A stretch of DNA of 64,000 nt from an uncultured Methanomassiliicoccus sp. (GTDB taxonomy: Archaea; Thermoplasmatota; Thermoplasmata; Methanomassiliicoccales; Methanomassiliicoccaceae), in the NCBI GenBank assembly GCA_905202485.1, contig CAJKRY010000001.1:310001-374000 (forward strand), read 5' to 3'. The position numbers and the translations under genes are program-made. The notes under the pieces were generated by a model. That model saw only the letters and a list, made by a program, of their open reading frames with translations. It did not search any database and had not been told where the DNA came from. Below, in pieces: positions 1 to 9,783 of this stretch. Numbering within the stretch: position 1 is the first letter of the stretch; every line of letters starts with the position of its first letter.

Positions 1-1
1 A

Positions 2-976
2 CTAGAATCAACTGAAGACCTAAAATGTGCAGTTGATAGAACTCCATTCCATACTAAATACATAAAAACAAACATGGATGCTGAGATGAAAAATCAGGTC
101 AGACTGCTTAAACAATTCACAAAAGGCATCGGCGTATATGGGGCTGAATCCAAAACAGAAGGAATGTCTGGATACTTAATTGAATTGCTGATAATACATT
201 ATGGTAATTTTAAGGGAGTAATTGAAGCGGCATCAGGATGGAAGCTGGGTCAGATCATATTTCCTAAAAACAAAAGAAAATTCGAAGGAGATGCTTTGAT
301 TGTTCATGATCCAGTTGATTTCAATCGCAATGTAGCCTCCGCCGTATCCATCCAATCATTTTCTAGATTTGTGTACGCTGCTAAGGAATATTTGAAAAAT
401 CCATCAGAGTTATTTTTCTTTCCAAATCCACGAAGCACATATTCGTTGGAAAGTATCCAAAGCTTTGTCTCAGAAAGGAATACTGGAATAATTGTAATTG
501 AACTAGATAGACCCAAGCTGATTGATGATAATTTATATCCCCAGATTAGGAAAACTTTGGAAGGGATTGTTTCCACATTACAAAAGGAGAATGTTTCGAT
601 AATTGATTCAGCATACGATGTGGAGGAAAGATCGGTAAAGTTTGCTGTAGAAGTTGAATCGCTCAAGTTATCGCTGATAAAACCACATTACGGTCCTCCA
701 GTTTGGAGCGAGAATGCCCCTTCGTTCATAGAAAAATGGAAGTCAAATAAATTTGAACCATATGTGGAAGATGGGTTGTGGAAAGTTATTATCTGCCGTG
801 ATTATACAAGCATTACATCATACCTTAATAAAAATCTAAAATCATCAGCACTGGGAAAAGACTTTAGAGACCTGAAAGGTATGAAAATTGCAGAAAACGA
901 AGAATCAATATGCAAAGAAAATATAGCGATTTTGTCAAAAATGATTGATAAAAGGATGAATTGGGAAGTGGTTTAG
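2..976 (+). CDS. cca: CCA-adding tRNA nucleotidyltransferase, 5'-truncated by window edge
   Basis: Archaeal class I CCA-adding enzyme, which adds or repairs the 3' CCA of tRNAs from CTP and ATP. The reading frame is open from base 2, so only the C-terminal 324 residues are present and the catalytic N-terminal domain lies outside the window. An ATG at 74 is internal: the residues before it (VDRTPFHTKY) already match the family. Recognisable blocks are VRLLKQFTKGIGVYGAE, SGYLIELLIIHYG and HDPVDFNRNVA, typical of the archaeal central and body domains. The stop is TAG and overlaps the convergent gene to the right by 4 bp. Family assignment is firm. Confidence 0.92.
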   Translation, partial: LESTEDLKCAVDRTPFHTKYIKTNMDAEMKNQVRLLKQFTKGIGVYGAESKTEGMSGYLIELLIIHYGNFKGVIEAASGWKLGQIIFPKNKRKFEGDALIVHDPVDFNRNVASAVSIQSFSRFVYAAKEYLKNPSELFFFPNPRSTYSLESIQSFVSERNTGIIVIELDRPKLIDDNLYPQIRKTLEGIVSTLQKENVSIIDSAYDVEERSVKFAVEVESLKLSLIKPHYGPPVWSENAPSFIEKWKSNKFEPYVEDGLWKVIICRDYTSITSYLNKNLKSSALGKDFRDLKGMKIAENEESICKENIAILSKMIDKRMNWEVV

Positions 977-1329
977 ATAAACGGTTCGTTTATCAGTAAA
1001 ATCCACACACCAAGTGCTAATAAAGCATACAGCAGGATGTTACCAACCAGACTCATTTTTTCAACCTCTTCCTTTTTAAGTCCAGCCAGTCTATATGCTC
1101 TGGTCATCACTATTGCACCAACAATCCATCCAATGAAACCATAAGCATTATTTCCTAATCCTCTGCCGATCAATGCAGAAATTATACCAAAAACAATAGC
1201 GATAACTGCAGCTATTGCCAGAAGCTTAGTGCTCAGAATATCCTTTTTAAGGAATGCCTTTTCATCAAATTCTGGAGGTACCCAGACATATTCTTCTTCC
1301 AGCTCTTTCTTTTTTCTTTTCTGAGCCAT
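973..1329 (-). CDS. Small membrane protein of unknown function
   Basis: 118-residue protein with a charged N-terminus (MAQKRKKKELEEE) followed by about three hydrophobic segments, near residues 35-55, 63-78 and 95-115. The ATG at 1329 is chosen over an upstream non-ATG start at 1380, because the extra 17 residues look non-coding and the basic MAQKRKKK start is a natural cytoplasmic anchor. It is convergent with cca and overlaps its stop. I do not recognise the family. A small archaeal membrane protein is all that can be said. Confidence 0.6.
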   Translation of the reverse strand: MAQKRKKKELEEEYVWVPPEFDEKAFLKKDILSTKLLAIAAVIAIVFGIISALIGRGLGNNAYGFIGWIVGAIVMTRAYRLAGLKKEEVEKMSLVGNILLYALLALGVWILLINEPFI

Positions 1330-1419
1330 GCAATTCAGATATCGTATGCATATTATAAACTTTCTCTCAGATTCAAACAAAATATAAGCTTAAAGTCAAA
1401 AAATGATGGCTCGGATGGT

Positions 1420-2064
1420 TCATTGATAGGTTTCGTTGCTGTATGCAGCCAAATCCTTAGCTTTTCTAAAACTAGCTTCCAAAATATCCAGACAACCTTG
1501 GATTGTTTCATACTTCCATCCAAAATGATTGGCAAATTTTTTAGAATTGGCTTCACACTCAGATTGATTTTCTAACCCTAAATGGACATAAAGACATCTG
1601 TTATATCCATCAAAATATTGCTTCACAAACCACTCTGGACCAACATCTGCAATTGATTCTGTATCTACTTCAGAAGTAAACTTATCATAATATCTTTCGA
1701 GTATGTTATTTCTTGAAAGATAGGGTGTAGCATAATACGTGCCAGCACATTTGCGGCGTTCGGTAATATAAATTGCAGGAGTCAGCAAAGCAGATATGCA
1801 ATCATCAGTTTCAATCATTGCTGTAGGCACTTTTAATTCAGATGTTACCCCTTTTAATGATCTGCACCAAGCATAACCTAAGAACACTGAGTCTACTTTA
1901 CCATACAAATTGTTTACGTGAGCTTTGACTTCCTCCTTCAGCTCATCTGGCTTTTCATGTAACTTATACGGAAGATACTCTAAGAAAACCACATCGAGAT
2001 CGCCCTGAACTAAATGATCGATTTCTAATTGCAATGATTCACAAGCGACCACGCCCAATTTCAT
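1420..2064 (-). CDS. DUF1638-like protein
   Basis: 214-residue soluble protein starting at ATG 2064. The N-terminus MKLGVVACESLQLEIDHL, the segment VFLGYAWCRSLKG and the ETDDCISALL motif resemble DUF1638 proteins, which are common in methanogens and often lie near corrinoid or methylamine genes. Conserved-looking cysteines occur in the first 100 residues and in a later NRCLYVHLGLE segment. Nothing next to it (tRNA-Gln on one side, a small membrane protein on the other) points to a pathway. The family call is from memory of motifs only. Confidence 0.5.
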   Translation of the reverse strand: MKLGVVACESLQLEIDHLVQGDLDVVFLEYLPYKLHEKPDELKEEVKAHVNNLYGKVDSVFLGYAWCRSLKGVTSELKVPTAMIETDDCISALLTPAIYITERRKCAGTYYATPYLSRNNILERYYDKFTSEVDTESIADVGPEWFVKQYFDGYNRCLYVHLGLENQSECEANSKKFANHFGWKYETIQGCLDILEASFRKAKDLAAYSNETYQ

Positions 2065-2159
2065 GAGTATGAATATTCAGCCATAAGCTATACGTGTTTT
2101 GCAAAAATACAAAGTAGTTACAATTGTCCAATACTGGCACTCAATTTAAGAAGAAAAGT

Positions 2160-2231
2160 AGTCCTGAGCAGATTCGAACTGCTGTCCCCGGCTCCAAAGG
2201 CCGGGATGATTGACCACTACACTACAGGACT
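2160..2231 (-). tRNA. tRNA-Gln (anticodon UUG)
   Basis: On the minus strand the 7-bp acceptor AGTCCTG pairs with CAGGACT. The anticodon stem CCGGC/GCCGG carries the loop CTTTGGA, giving anticodon TTG. The T-arm contains GTTCGAATC. No CCA is encoded and there is no intron. Confidence 0.93.
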
Positions 2232-2301
2232 TTCGAACGTGCATTACGCTTCTGGTACATATTTTCTTTCAATGATTTAGACCAATGATTTGTAAAACAG
2301 G

Positions 2302-2316
2302 GTGAATATATATACA
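2302..2316 (+). promoter_or_regulatory. Likely TATA box of the BMP-type gene
   Basis: The AT-rich run TGAATATATATACACTTT lies about 25-38 bases upstream of the ATG at 2340. That spacing fits an archaeal TATA box with a very short leader. No Shine-Dalgarno motif is seen before the ATG, so leaderless or near-leaderless initiation is likely. Confidence 0.4.
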
Positions 2317-2339
2317 CTTTAAAATATCAGGTCAGATGA

Positions 2340-3371
2340 ATGAAAAAAATAGAGAATCGGATGCTCGCCTCAGCAACCATAGTGTTGATTCTGGTTGTTG
2401 CTGTTATTGTTACCGCAGTTTATATCACCGCAGATGAAAAAGAAGAGAAGAAGAATATAATACTCGTAGTGGAAGAAGAAACTATTGGAAACGGCAGCTA
2501 CAATGAGCTAGTACTTAACGGACTGAAATCTGGATCGAGTGGAGCCAACATTTCATATATAGCTGGAAACGACAGTATGAAAAGTAAACTGGATAAAGCT
2601 GCGTCCCGAGATGCAGATATAATCTGGACAATTCCATCCATAACCGGTAAAGATGTAATTGACTCTGCAAAAGTAAATCCAGATATTACTTACGTGATGG
2701 TTGATTTCAAATCTGAAGCCGTTTTAGATAATTTATTAACTATCTCATTCAACTCAAATGAGTCTTCTTTCTTAGGTGGGTGTGCCGCTGCAATGATTAC
2801 TGAATCCAATATTGTGGGGTTTGTAGGCGGCCAGAAATCTGAAGTCATTGAAGCATTCGAATATGGATATAAATCTGGAGTTAAGTATACTGGCAAAATC
2901 CTAGGAAAAGATATAGAGATAGTTTCAGAATATGCTAACACGTTCTCTGACGAAAACAAGGGTAAAACCCTGGCCCATGATTTGTATGAAAAAGGCTGTG
3001 ATGTTATATTCCAAGCTGCCGGCGTCACCGGAACTGGAGTTATTGAAGAATCGAAGATATATGACAGATGGGCAATTGGAACGGATGTAGATCAAGAATA
3101 CTTAGCTCCGGATAATGTGTTGACATCAGTAATTAAAGAAGTTACAAAAGCAGCAGCTACTGTCAGCGAACAATTATTAAACGGAGAAGATTTGGCTGGT
3201 CTGAATGTGGTATTTAATTTTTCTAATGGTGCTGAAGGGATAGTACAAGGGAACTTATCTGACAAGCAGTACAATGAGATAATGGAAATAAAAAAGATGA
3301 TAAACTCTGAAGAAATAATTGTACCGGATAATGAATCGGATTATGAAAAGTTTCTACAAGGATTAGTGTGA
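2340..3371 (+). CDS. BMP family substrate-binding lipoprotein-like protein
   Basis: 343 residues. An N-terminal hydrophobic stretch (about residues 9-29, LASATIVLILVVAVIVTAV) acts as signal or anchor. The rest reads as a periplasmic-type basic membrane protein (BMP/PnrA) domain: FLGGCAAAMITESNIVGFVGG, FEYGYKSGVKYT, then IGTDVDQEYLAPDNVLTSVIKEV. Relatives bind nucleosides or other small metabolites for ABC importers. No lipobox cysteine is visible, and no permease or ATPase gene lies nearby, so the partner must be elsewhere or the protein acts as a sensor. Its 3' end overlaps the convergent methylthiotransferase by 9 bp. Confidence 0.8.
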   Translation: MKKIENRMLASATIVLILVVAVIVTAVYITADEKEEKKNIILVVEEETIGNGSYNELVLNGLKSGSSGANISYIAGNDSMKSKLDKAASRDADIIWTIPSITGKDVIDSAKVNPDITYVMVDFKSEAVLDNLLTISFNSNESSFLGGCAAAMITESNIVGFVGGQKSEVIEAFEYGYKSGVKYTGKILGKDIEIVSEYANTFSDENKGKTLAHDLYEKGCDVIFQAAGVTGTGVIEESKIYDRWAIGTDVDQEYLAPDNVLTSVIKEVTKAAATVSEQLLNGEDLAGLNVVFNFSNGAEGIVQGNLSDKQYNEIMEIKKMINSEEIIVPDNESDYEKFLQGLV

Positions 3372-4601
3372 TTGTACAGCGACTACCTCGCCAAAGAGGT
3401 ATGTGGATTTGGAATCGGTTATCCTAACACGTACCTCTGATCCAAGTGGAAGCTTTTCGCAGATAACAACTGGACGATAAGCACTTGTACGGACAATCAT
3501 CGTACCGGGTTTTCCAATCTCAGATACAATTCCAGGAAAATTTTTACCGATCAAAGACTTATTCTTGGTTTCGCTAATTGAGAATCTTAGTTTGGTAAGC
3601 TCTCTGGAACGCTCTTTGGAAATCCAGCCTGGAACCTGGTGTTTGAATGAAGCAGCCGGAGTATTTGGTCTTGCTGAATATCTGGTAACATTTACAGTAT
3701 CGGGCATTACTTCATTGATTAGGTCTATTGTTTGGTTATGATCCTCTTCTGTTTCCCCCGGAAATCCTGTTATTACATCCGTTGAAATTGAAATGTCTGG
3801 ACAATAAGAACGAAGCTTAAAGACTAGAGTCTTAAATTCATCTGGTGAGTACAAACGCTGCATATATCCAAGAATTCTAGGACTACCGCTTTGAACTGGT
3901 ATGTGTATAAACTTGTAAACTTTAGGATTCATCCAGACTGGCATAAATTCATCCATAATTTCCAATAAGTTATTGGGATTCATCATGCCTATCCGTATCA
4001 TGAATCTGCCATCAATTTCGGTTAACGATTTTATCAGATCAGTCAGACTTGAATCGATATCGAAGCCATAACATGCTGTATCTTGGGCGGTCACTAAAAG
4101 TTCCTTTGTTCCAGCATTTACCAGATTTTTAGCTTCAGACACCAAGTCTTGCAGTGGATAGCTGCACAATGTACCCCTGGCAAACCTAGTAATGCAGTAG
4201 GTGCATGATCCTAAACATCCTTGCGCAATAGGTAGTATAGAAGTAACAGTGGGATTTTTAATCACGGGTATCCCACCAGTTCCAATCATTGAAGGAAGCT
4301 CGTTGTAATTTCTTGGTTCTATTATCTGAGCATTTGGAGCTACAGAAATCACATCGTCAGGCTGTATTGATGCCATGCAGCCCGAAACAATTAATTTTTT
4401 ACCGCTTTCAGAAATTTCTTTTGCACGCTTCAGCATTTTGTTTTGTGTTTCGGTGATAACTGTGCAGGTGTTGAGAACTATCAAGTCCGCATCAGAAGAG
4501 TCTGAAACAATTTCGTGTCCGAGTGAAGACAGCATTGTCTCTATTTTCTCTCCTTCCCCATGATTCATGGTGCATCCATAACTCTCAACGTACACTTTCA
4601 C
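3363..4601 (-). CDS. tRNA (t6A37) methylthiotransferase, MtaB/CDKAL1 type
   Basis: 412-residue radical-SAM methylthiotransferase that turns t6A37 of tRNA into ms2t6A. The N-terminal domain has the three Cys for the auxiliary 4Fe-4S cluster (C10 in YGCTMNH, C46 in NTCTV, C75 in SGCMAS). The radical-SAM motif is C129-x3-C133-x2-C136 (CLGSCTYC). A TRAM domain ends the protein, from about residue 345. The start is GTG, preceded by GGTGA. An in-frame TGA lies just upstream, so no longer version is possible. It is downstream of, and co-oriented with, CTP synthase. Confidence 0.92.
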   Translation of the reverse strand: MKVYVESYGCTMNHGEGEKIETMLSSLGHEIVSDSSDADLIVLNTCTVITETQNKMLKRAKEISESGKKLIVSGCMASIQPDDVISVAPNAQIIEPRNYNELPSMIGTGGIPVIKNPTVTSILPIAQGCLGSCTYCITRFARGTLCSYPLQDLVSEAKNLVNAGTKELLVTAQDTACYGFDIDSSLTDLIKSLTEIDGRFMIRIGMMNPNNLLEIMDEFMPVWMNPKVYKFIHIPVQSGSPRILGYMQRLYSPDEFKTLVFKLRSYCPDISISTDVITGFPGETEEDHNQTIDLINEVMPDTVNVTRYSARPNTPAASFKHQVPGWISKERSRELTKLRFSISETKNKSLIGKNFPGIVSEIGKPGTMIVRTSAYRPVVICEKLPLGSEVRVRITDSKSTYLFGEVVAVQSH

Positions 4602-4622
4602 AGTTTTTCACCACATTTTACA

Positions 4623-6260
4623 TCAGTCAGACGGCAGATGCAGGTTTCGATCAACGAGACGCTGTCTACGGGCGACTGCTGCTCTCACAAGACCCAAATG
4701 CAATGGAGATGGTTTTCCAGGACGAGATTTAAATTCTGGATGAAACTGAGATGCCATAAAATACGGATGATCTTCAAATTCTGCAATCTCCATCTTAATT
4801 CCATCTTCAGATCTCCCAGTAAATTTCCATCCTACTGCCTCTAATTTATCAATGTATTCGGGATTGACTTCATACCTATGACGATGGCGCTCGCTTATTT
4901 CCAAAGCGCCATAGAGTTCATGTGCGTTTGATCCTTCGGAAATTATCACTTTTTGAGCACCTAAACGCATTGTTGCTCCCTTATCCGTGACATTTATCTG
5001 GTCTGGCAACAGATCTACTACTGGATACTTTGTTTCAGGATCGAATTCAGTGCTGTTAGCACCTTCAAGTTTTGCAAGATCCCTTGCAATTTCCATAGTC
5101 GCCACCTGAAATCCAAGGCAGACTCCTAAAAATGGAATGTTATTCTCCCTTGCAAATTTAGCTGTTAAAATCTTACCGTTGACTCCACGGTTTCCAAAAC
5201 CTCCTGGGATTAAGATTCCATCGACATTCGCAAGATCTTTCGGTATCCCATTCTGCTCAAGTTTTTCTGAATCAAAAAACACACATTCAACCTGAGCGCC
5301 AAATTCTGCAGCTGCATGGTGAAACGCTTCTAAATGCGACAAGTAGCTATCAGCCAGATTAGTGTATTTTCCCACCAGTGCGATCTTTATAGCATTAGAT
5401 GGATAATGAATACGATCTAGATACTCCCTCCAAGGAGTAAGATCTTTAATGAATGTTTCGATCCCCATTTTCTTCAACAGATAATCTGTAATTCCCTGCT
5501 CCTCCAATACAATCGGAATTTCATATATTGAACCAGCATCAGCTGCTGAAACAACTGCTTCGATTGGAACGTCACAGAATAAGGAAATCTTTTTTCTGAT
5601 TGAATAATCAAGAGGTTCTTTTGCCCTCGCAACGATTATATCCGGCTGAATACCAATAGAACGCAATTCTTTGACAGAATGTTGCGTTGGTTTTGTTTTC
5701 TGTTCGCCGACCGCCCCCATAACAGGAACTAATGTTGTATGAACAAAGATGCAGTTAGTTCCTTTTCCTAACTCACTTCCCATCTGCCTGGCTGCTTCGA
5801 GAAAAGGCATAGATTCTATATCGCCTACAGTTCCTCCAAGTTCTACAATACAAACATCAGCGCCTGTACTTTCAGCTACAGACTTGATCCTATGAATTAT
5901 CTCATTTGTTATGTGAGGAATGATCTGCACAGTTTTACCAAGAAAATCACCAGCCCTCTCTTTTTCAATCACTGTTTTGTACACTTTCCCTGTTGTTATA
6001 TTGTGATCGCTGCTCAGACTGATGTCAAGAAACCTTTCATAGTTTCCAAGATCTAAATCTACTTCTCCACCGTCATCTAGAACATAAACCTCACCATGTT
6101 CAAATGGATTCATGGTTCCGGCATCAATGTTCAGATATGGATCGATCTTAATTGCAGTAACTTTTAATCCACGTGATTTTAAAAGACGTCCCATTGATGA
6201 AGCTGTAATACCTTTTCCTAAACCAGAAATAACTCCACCAGTGACGAATATATATTTCAT
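4623..6260 (-). CDS. pyrG: CTP synthase
   Basis: Makes CTP from UTP, ATP and glutamine. About 545 residues: an N-terminal synthetase domain (KYIFVTGGVISGLGKGITASS with the P-loop-like GLGKG, then DPYLNIDAGTMNPFEHGEVYVLDDGGE) and a C-terminal class I glutaminase domain with GVCLGFQ (nucleophile Cys) and the HPEF motif. ATG codons at 6269, 6263 and 6260 are all possible starts. A TATA-like stretch at about 6295-6305 makes starts further upstream unlikely. I use 6260 because MKYIFVTGG matches the usual N-terminus. Confidence 0.95.
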   Translation of the reverse strand: MKYIFVTGGVISGLGKGITASSMGRLLKSRGLKVTAIKIDPYLNIDAGTMNPFEHGEVYVLDDGGEVDLDLGNYERFLDISLSSDHNITTGKVYKTVIEKERAGDFLGKTVQIIPHITNEIIHRIKSVAESTGADVCIVELGGTVGDIESMPFLEAARQMGSELGKGTNCIFVHTTLVPVMGAVGEQKTKPTQHSVKELRSIGIQPDIIVARAKEPLDYSIRKKISLFCDVPIEAVVSAADAGSIYEIPIVLEEQGITDYLLKKMGIETFIKDLTPWREYLDRIHYPSNAIKIALVGKYTNLADSYLSHLEAFHHAAAEFGAQVECVFFDSEKLEQNGIPKDLANVDGILIPGGFGNRGVNGKILTAKFARENNIPFLGVCLGFQVATMEIARDLAKLEGANSTEFDPETKYPVVDLLPDQINVTDKGATMRLGAQKVIISEGSNAHELYGALEISERHRHRYEVNPEYIDKLEAVGWKFTGRSEDGIKMEIAEFEDHPYFMASQFHPEFKSRPGKPSPLHLGLVRAAVARRQRLVDRNLHLPSD

Positions 6261-6294
6261 CATCTGCATGGGATTTTGAGATGAGGATAACATA

Positions 6295-6305
6295 ATATAT
6301 AAAGT
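6295..6305 (-). promoter_or_regulatory. Likely TATA box of pyrG
   Basis: Minus-strand TTTATATATTA lies about 27-40 bases before the candidate pyrG ATG codons. This implies a very short or absent leader. Confidence 0.4.
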
Positions 6306-6348
6306 TAGCTTACAATCTAGATATTAAAAACAAATAAAAAACAGACAT

Positions 6349-6387
6349 TGACGTTCGATGCAAATTTTTGGTGCTTGGAATCCTACC
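6349..6387 (-). repeat. 3' half of the 16S rRNA processing stem
   Basis: Bases 6349-6364 (TGACGTTCGATGCAAA) are the exact reverse complement of 8040-8055. Bases 6374-6387 (CTTGGAATCCTACC) pair at 12 of 14 positions with 7963-7976. The two arms flank the 16S gene, as expected of the long precursor helix cut by the archaeal splicing endonuclease. Confidence 0.75.
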
Positions 6388-6439
6388 TGGAATTGGGCAG
6401 AGAAAGGCACGGGGCCTCTCCTTGCTTAATATATTTACG

Positions 6440-7909
<1,470 letters not shown>

Positions 7910-7962
7910 CATTATTCCACAAACAACAAAGAGTCGTTGCAGGACACACTTAATTTAAGATT

Positions 7963-8055
7963 GGCAGGATACCAAGTTTCACCAGCGTAACCACGCTGAT
8001 ATTCTTGTACTCACGTTATAACTTTGATTTGGGTTACATTTTGCATCGAACGTCA
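7963..8055 (-). repeat. 5' half of the 16S rRNA processing stem, with an internal hairpin
   Basis: Holds the partner arms of the 16S flanking helix (7963-7976 and 8040-8055). Between them is a local hairpin at 7983-7998 (CAGCGT, loop AACC, ACGCTG). The layout is a two-part helix with a branched side arm. Confidence 0.7.
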
Positions 8056-8214
8056 GAACCAAGAGTGCACGCGTGATCGCGGAGATCTTAGTCCTCCATG
8101 TTTGTCCAAGCGCTTTGGATACGAATACTTCACAGCTGATCTTCCGATCTCGGCTCTGTTCCGTTTCGCAGCGTTGGTTGCTGTTGAACGCAGCTTTCCC
8201 TCCAAAGAAGAGGA

Positions 8215-8226
8215 GGTATATAAAGG
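8215..8226 (-). promoter_or_regulatory. Candidate 16S rRNA promoter (TATA box)
   Basis: Minus-strand CCTTTATATACC is a strong archaeal TATA box. Transcription would start near 8190, about 280 bases before the mature 16S 5' end, so the whole processing stem is included. A second, weaker TTTAAATAC lies near 8325. Confidence 0.55.
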
Positions 8227-8504
8227 TTTTGGGATGCTTCCCGAAGCCTTCAATTTTTGCGTTCTCTGAGGGAGTGTACACATATGTTCCCACATGCCTC
8301 AGTATTTCCGTCTAAAACACAAGTAGTATTTAAAACCTTCGTACATTTTGAAATCTTTTCTCAGCAAAGAGAAAAAGATAGTATCCAAAACTGCATTTTG
8401 AAGGATTTTCTTGTGCGTTTTGCATAATTACGCTAGAAGTTATTAAGAATAACGCGAGCAGCGTATATGTGGAGAATTGTTCAAATCTCAGCCCATGCTC
8501 ACAA

Positions 8505-8515
8505 AAGCTTTAAAT
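8505..8515 (+). promoter_or_regulatory. TATA box of tRNA-Ser
   Basis: AAGCTTTAAAT is centred about 30 bases upstream of the first base of tRNA-Ser, the usual archaeal distance. Confidence 0.5.
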
Positions 8516-8540
8516 CCCGCATTGTATTGTGAGTGGCTAA

Positions 8541-8624
8541 GCGGAGGTGGCCCAGCCCGGCAAGGCGTTGGATTGCTAATCCAATGTCCGCAAGGACTCG
8601 GGGGTTCAAATCCCTCCCTTCGCG
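8541..8624 (+). tRNA. tRNA-Ser (anticodon GCU)
   Basis: 84-nt class II tRNA. The acceptor GCGGAGG pairs with CCTTCGC (one G-U). The anticodon stem TTGGA/TCCAA carries loop TTGCTAA, giving anticodon GCT. The long variable arm is TGTCCGCAAGGACTC, and the T-arm has GGTTCAAATCC. No CCA is encoded. A run of T follows at 8626-8632 and may terminate transcription. Confidence 0.94.
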
Positions 8625-8679
8625 CTTTTTTTCAATAATATCCAAAGGATTGATATTCAACATAAACATCAGTGATTTG

Positions 8680-9471
8680 ATGAAACCACATCTTAAGGAA
8701 TATGCATATCAATCCATAATAGAATTTATAAAGTGCCAGGCTGAAGAAAAAGATTATGTAGTTGTCGGTTTAAGCGGCGGAATAGATTCTGCCGTTGTTT
8801 CTAAATTATGCTGTGATGCGCTGGGATCTGAGCGAGTATTCAATATAATTATGCCATCGAATGTTTCATCAAAGGAAGACATTAAAGATGCACAAAACTT
8901 CTGCAATGAATTTGGCATGACGTATAAGATATTACACATAGATTCTATAATCAGTGCATTCTCCCACATATTAAACGCTGATGATCCAGTACTGAAAGGG
9001 AATATAATGGCACGCAGCCGTATGATCATTTTGTATAATTACGCTCATGCCATGAATGGTTTAGTAATCGGGACTGGCAATAAGAGTGAATTATTGACTG
9101 GATATTTCACAAAATACGGAGACGGTGGAGTAGACTTGCTGCCGATTGGTGATTTATATAAAACAGAAGTCAGGAAACTTGCAAAACAAATTCAAATTCC
9201 AGAGTACATCATATCAAAATCACCCAGTGCAGGTCTCAGATTAGGCCAGACAGATGAAGAAGATCTAGGCATTTGTTACAGTGATTTAGATGAGATTCTT
9301 TTTGATTTGGAGCAGATGATGACAATAGACGATATACACGAAGATACGGGGATTAACACTGATTTGATTAAATCTATATTAGATAGATATGTCTCATCCT
9401 CCCATAAAAGGAAAATGCCTTTGATACCTAAACTCGGAATCAGAACGATTGGCTGCGATTGGAGAGAATGA
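8680..9471 (+). CDS. nadE: NAD+ synthase
   Basis: 263 residues, the usual length of the ammonia-dependent archaeal enzyme that amidates nicotinate adenine dinucleotide to NAD+. The ATP-pyrophosphatase P-loop is VVGLSGGIDSAVV near residues 28-40. Later family blocks are GTGNKSELLTGYFTKYGDGGVDL and SPSAGLRLGQTDEEDLG. The open frame extends upstream into tRNA-Ser, so the ATG at 8680 (MKPHLKEYAYQ) is the real start. Other NAD genes in the window are nadX, nadM and pncC. Confidence 0.94.
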   Translation: MKPHLKEYAYQSIIEFIKCQAEEKDYVVVGLSGGIDSAVVSKLCCDALGSERVFNIIMPSNVSSKEDIKDAQNFCNEFGMTYKILHIDSIISAFSHILNADDPVLKGNIMARSRMIILYNYAHAMNGLVIGTGNKSELLTGYFTKYGDGGVDLLPIGDLYKTEVRKLAKQIQIPEYIISKSPSAGLRLGQTDEEDLGICYSDLDEILFDLEQMMTIDDIHEDTGINTDLIKSILDRYVSSSHKRKMPLIPKLGIRTIGCDWRE

Positions 9472-9565
9472 TCATATATTGATATATTTTTTAAATACTA
9501 ATCTATAAAAAATACAATTGATACCCACCATCACTAATGAAAGATTGCGTGAAATGACGGAAAGA

Positions 9566-9574
9566 TTAATATAT
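9566..9574 (+). promoter_or_regulatory. TATA box of tRNA-Glu
   Basis: TTAATATAT lies about 30 bases upstream of the tRNA-Glu 5' end. Confidence 0.5.
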
Positions 9575-9599
9575 CCCACGCTATTTTGCACCTTATCAC

Positions 9600-9672
9600 G
9601 CTCTTGTAGTGTAGCGGCCAATCATGAAGCCCTCTCGAGGCTTCGACTCGGGTTCAAATCCCGACAAGAGCA
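9600..9672 (+). tRNA. tRNA-Glu (anticodon CUC)
   Basis: Acceptor GCTCTTG pairs with CAAGAGC. The anticodon stem AAGCC/GGCTT carries loop CTCTCGA, giving anticodon CTC. The T-arm has GGTTCAAATCC. No CCA is encoded. The transcript stands alone between nadE and the convergent HAD-like gene. Confidence 0.94.
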
Positions 9673-9783
9673 CTAAATCTATATCCTTTTTACAATCTTA
9701 TGGATCCTAGCACACATATGGTTGATTATGCTGCATTGGAAAGAATATTCAATGAAGACGCGGATGTGCGTGGATGAGAAAGA

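Larger units (their letters stand above)
8056..8540. other. Long 16S leader and intergenic region without a gene
   Basis: About 480 bases between the processing stem and tRNA-Ser. Short open frames here overlap one another in several frames, have no ribosome-binding site and show no recognisable protein. The stretch holds the rRNA promoter and leader on the minus strand and, at its right end, the promoter of tRNA-Ser on the plus strand. Confidence 0.6.

Noticed and set aside
7979..8315. Overlapping open frames on both strands upstream of 16S
   Set aside because: Four mutually overlapping frames with no family match and no ribosome sites; the region is the rRNA leader and promoter.
9700..9777. 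A 25-codon open frame (MDPSTHMVDYAALER start) between tRNA-Glu and the HAD-like gene
   Set aside because: No ribosome site, very short, no recognisable family; could be chance.
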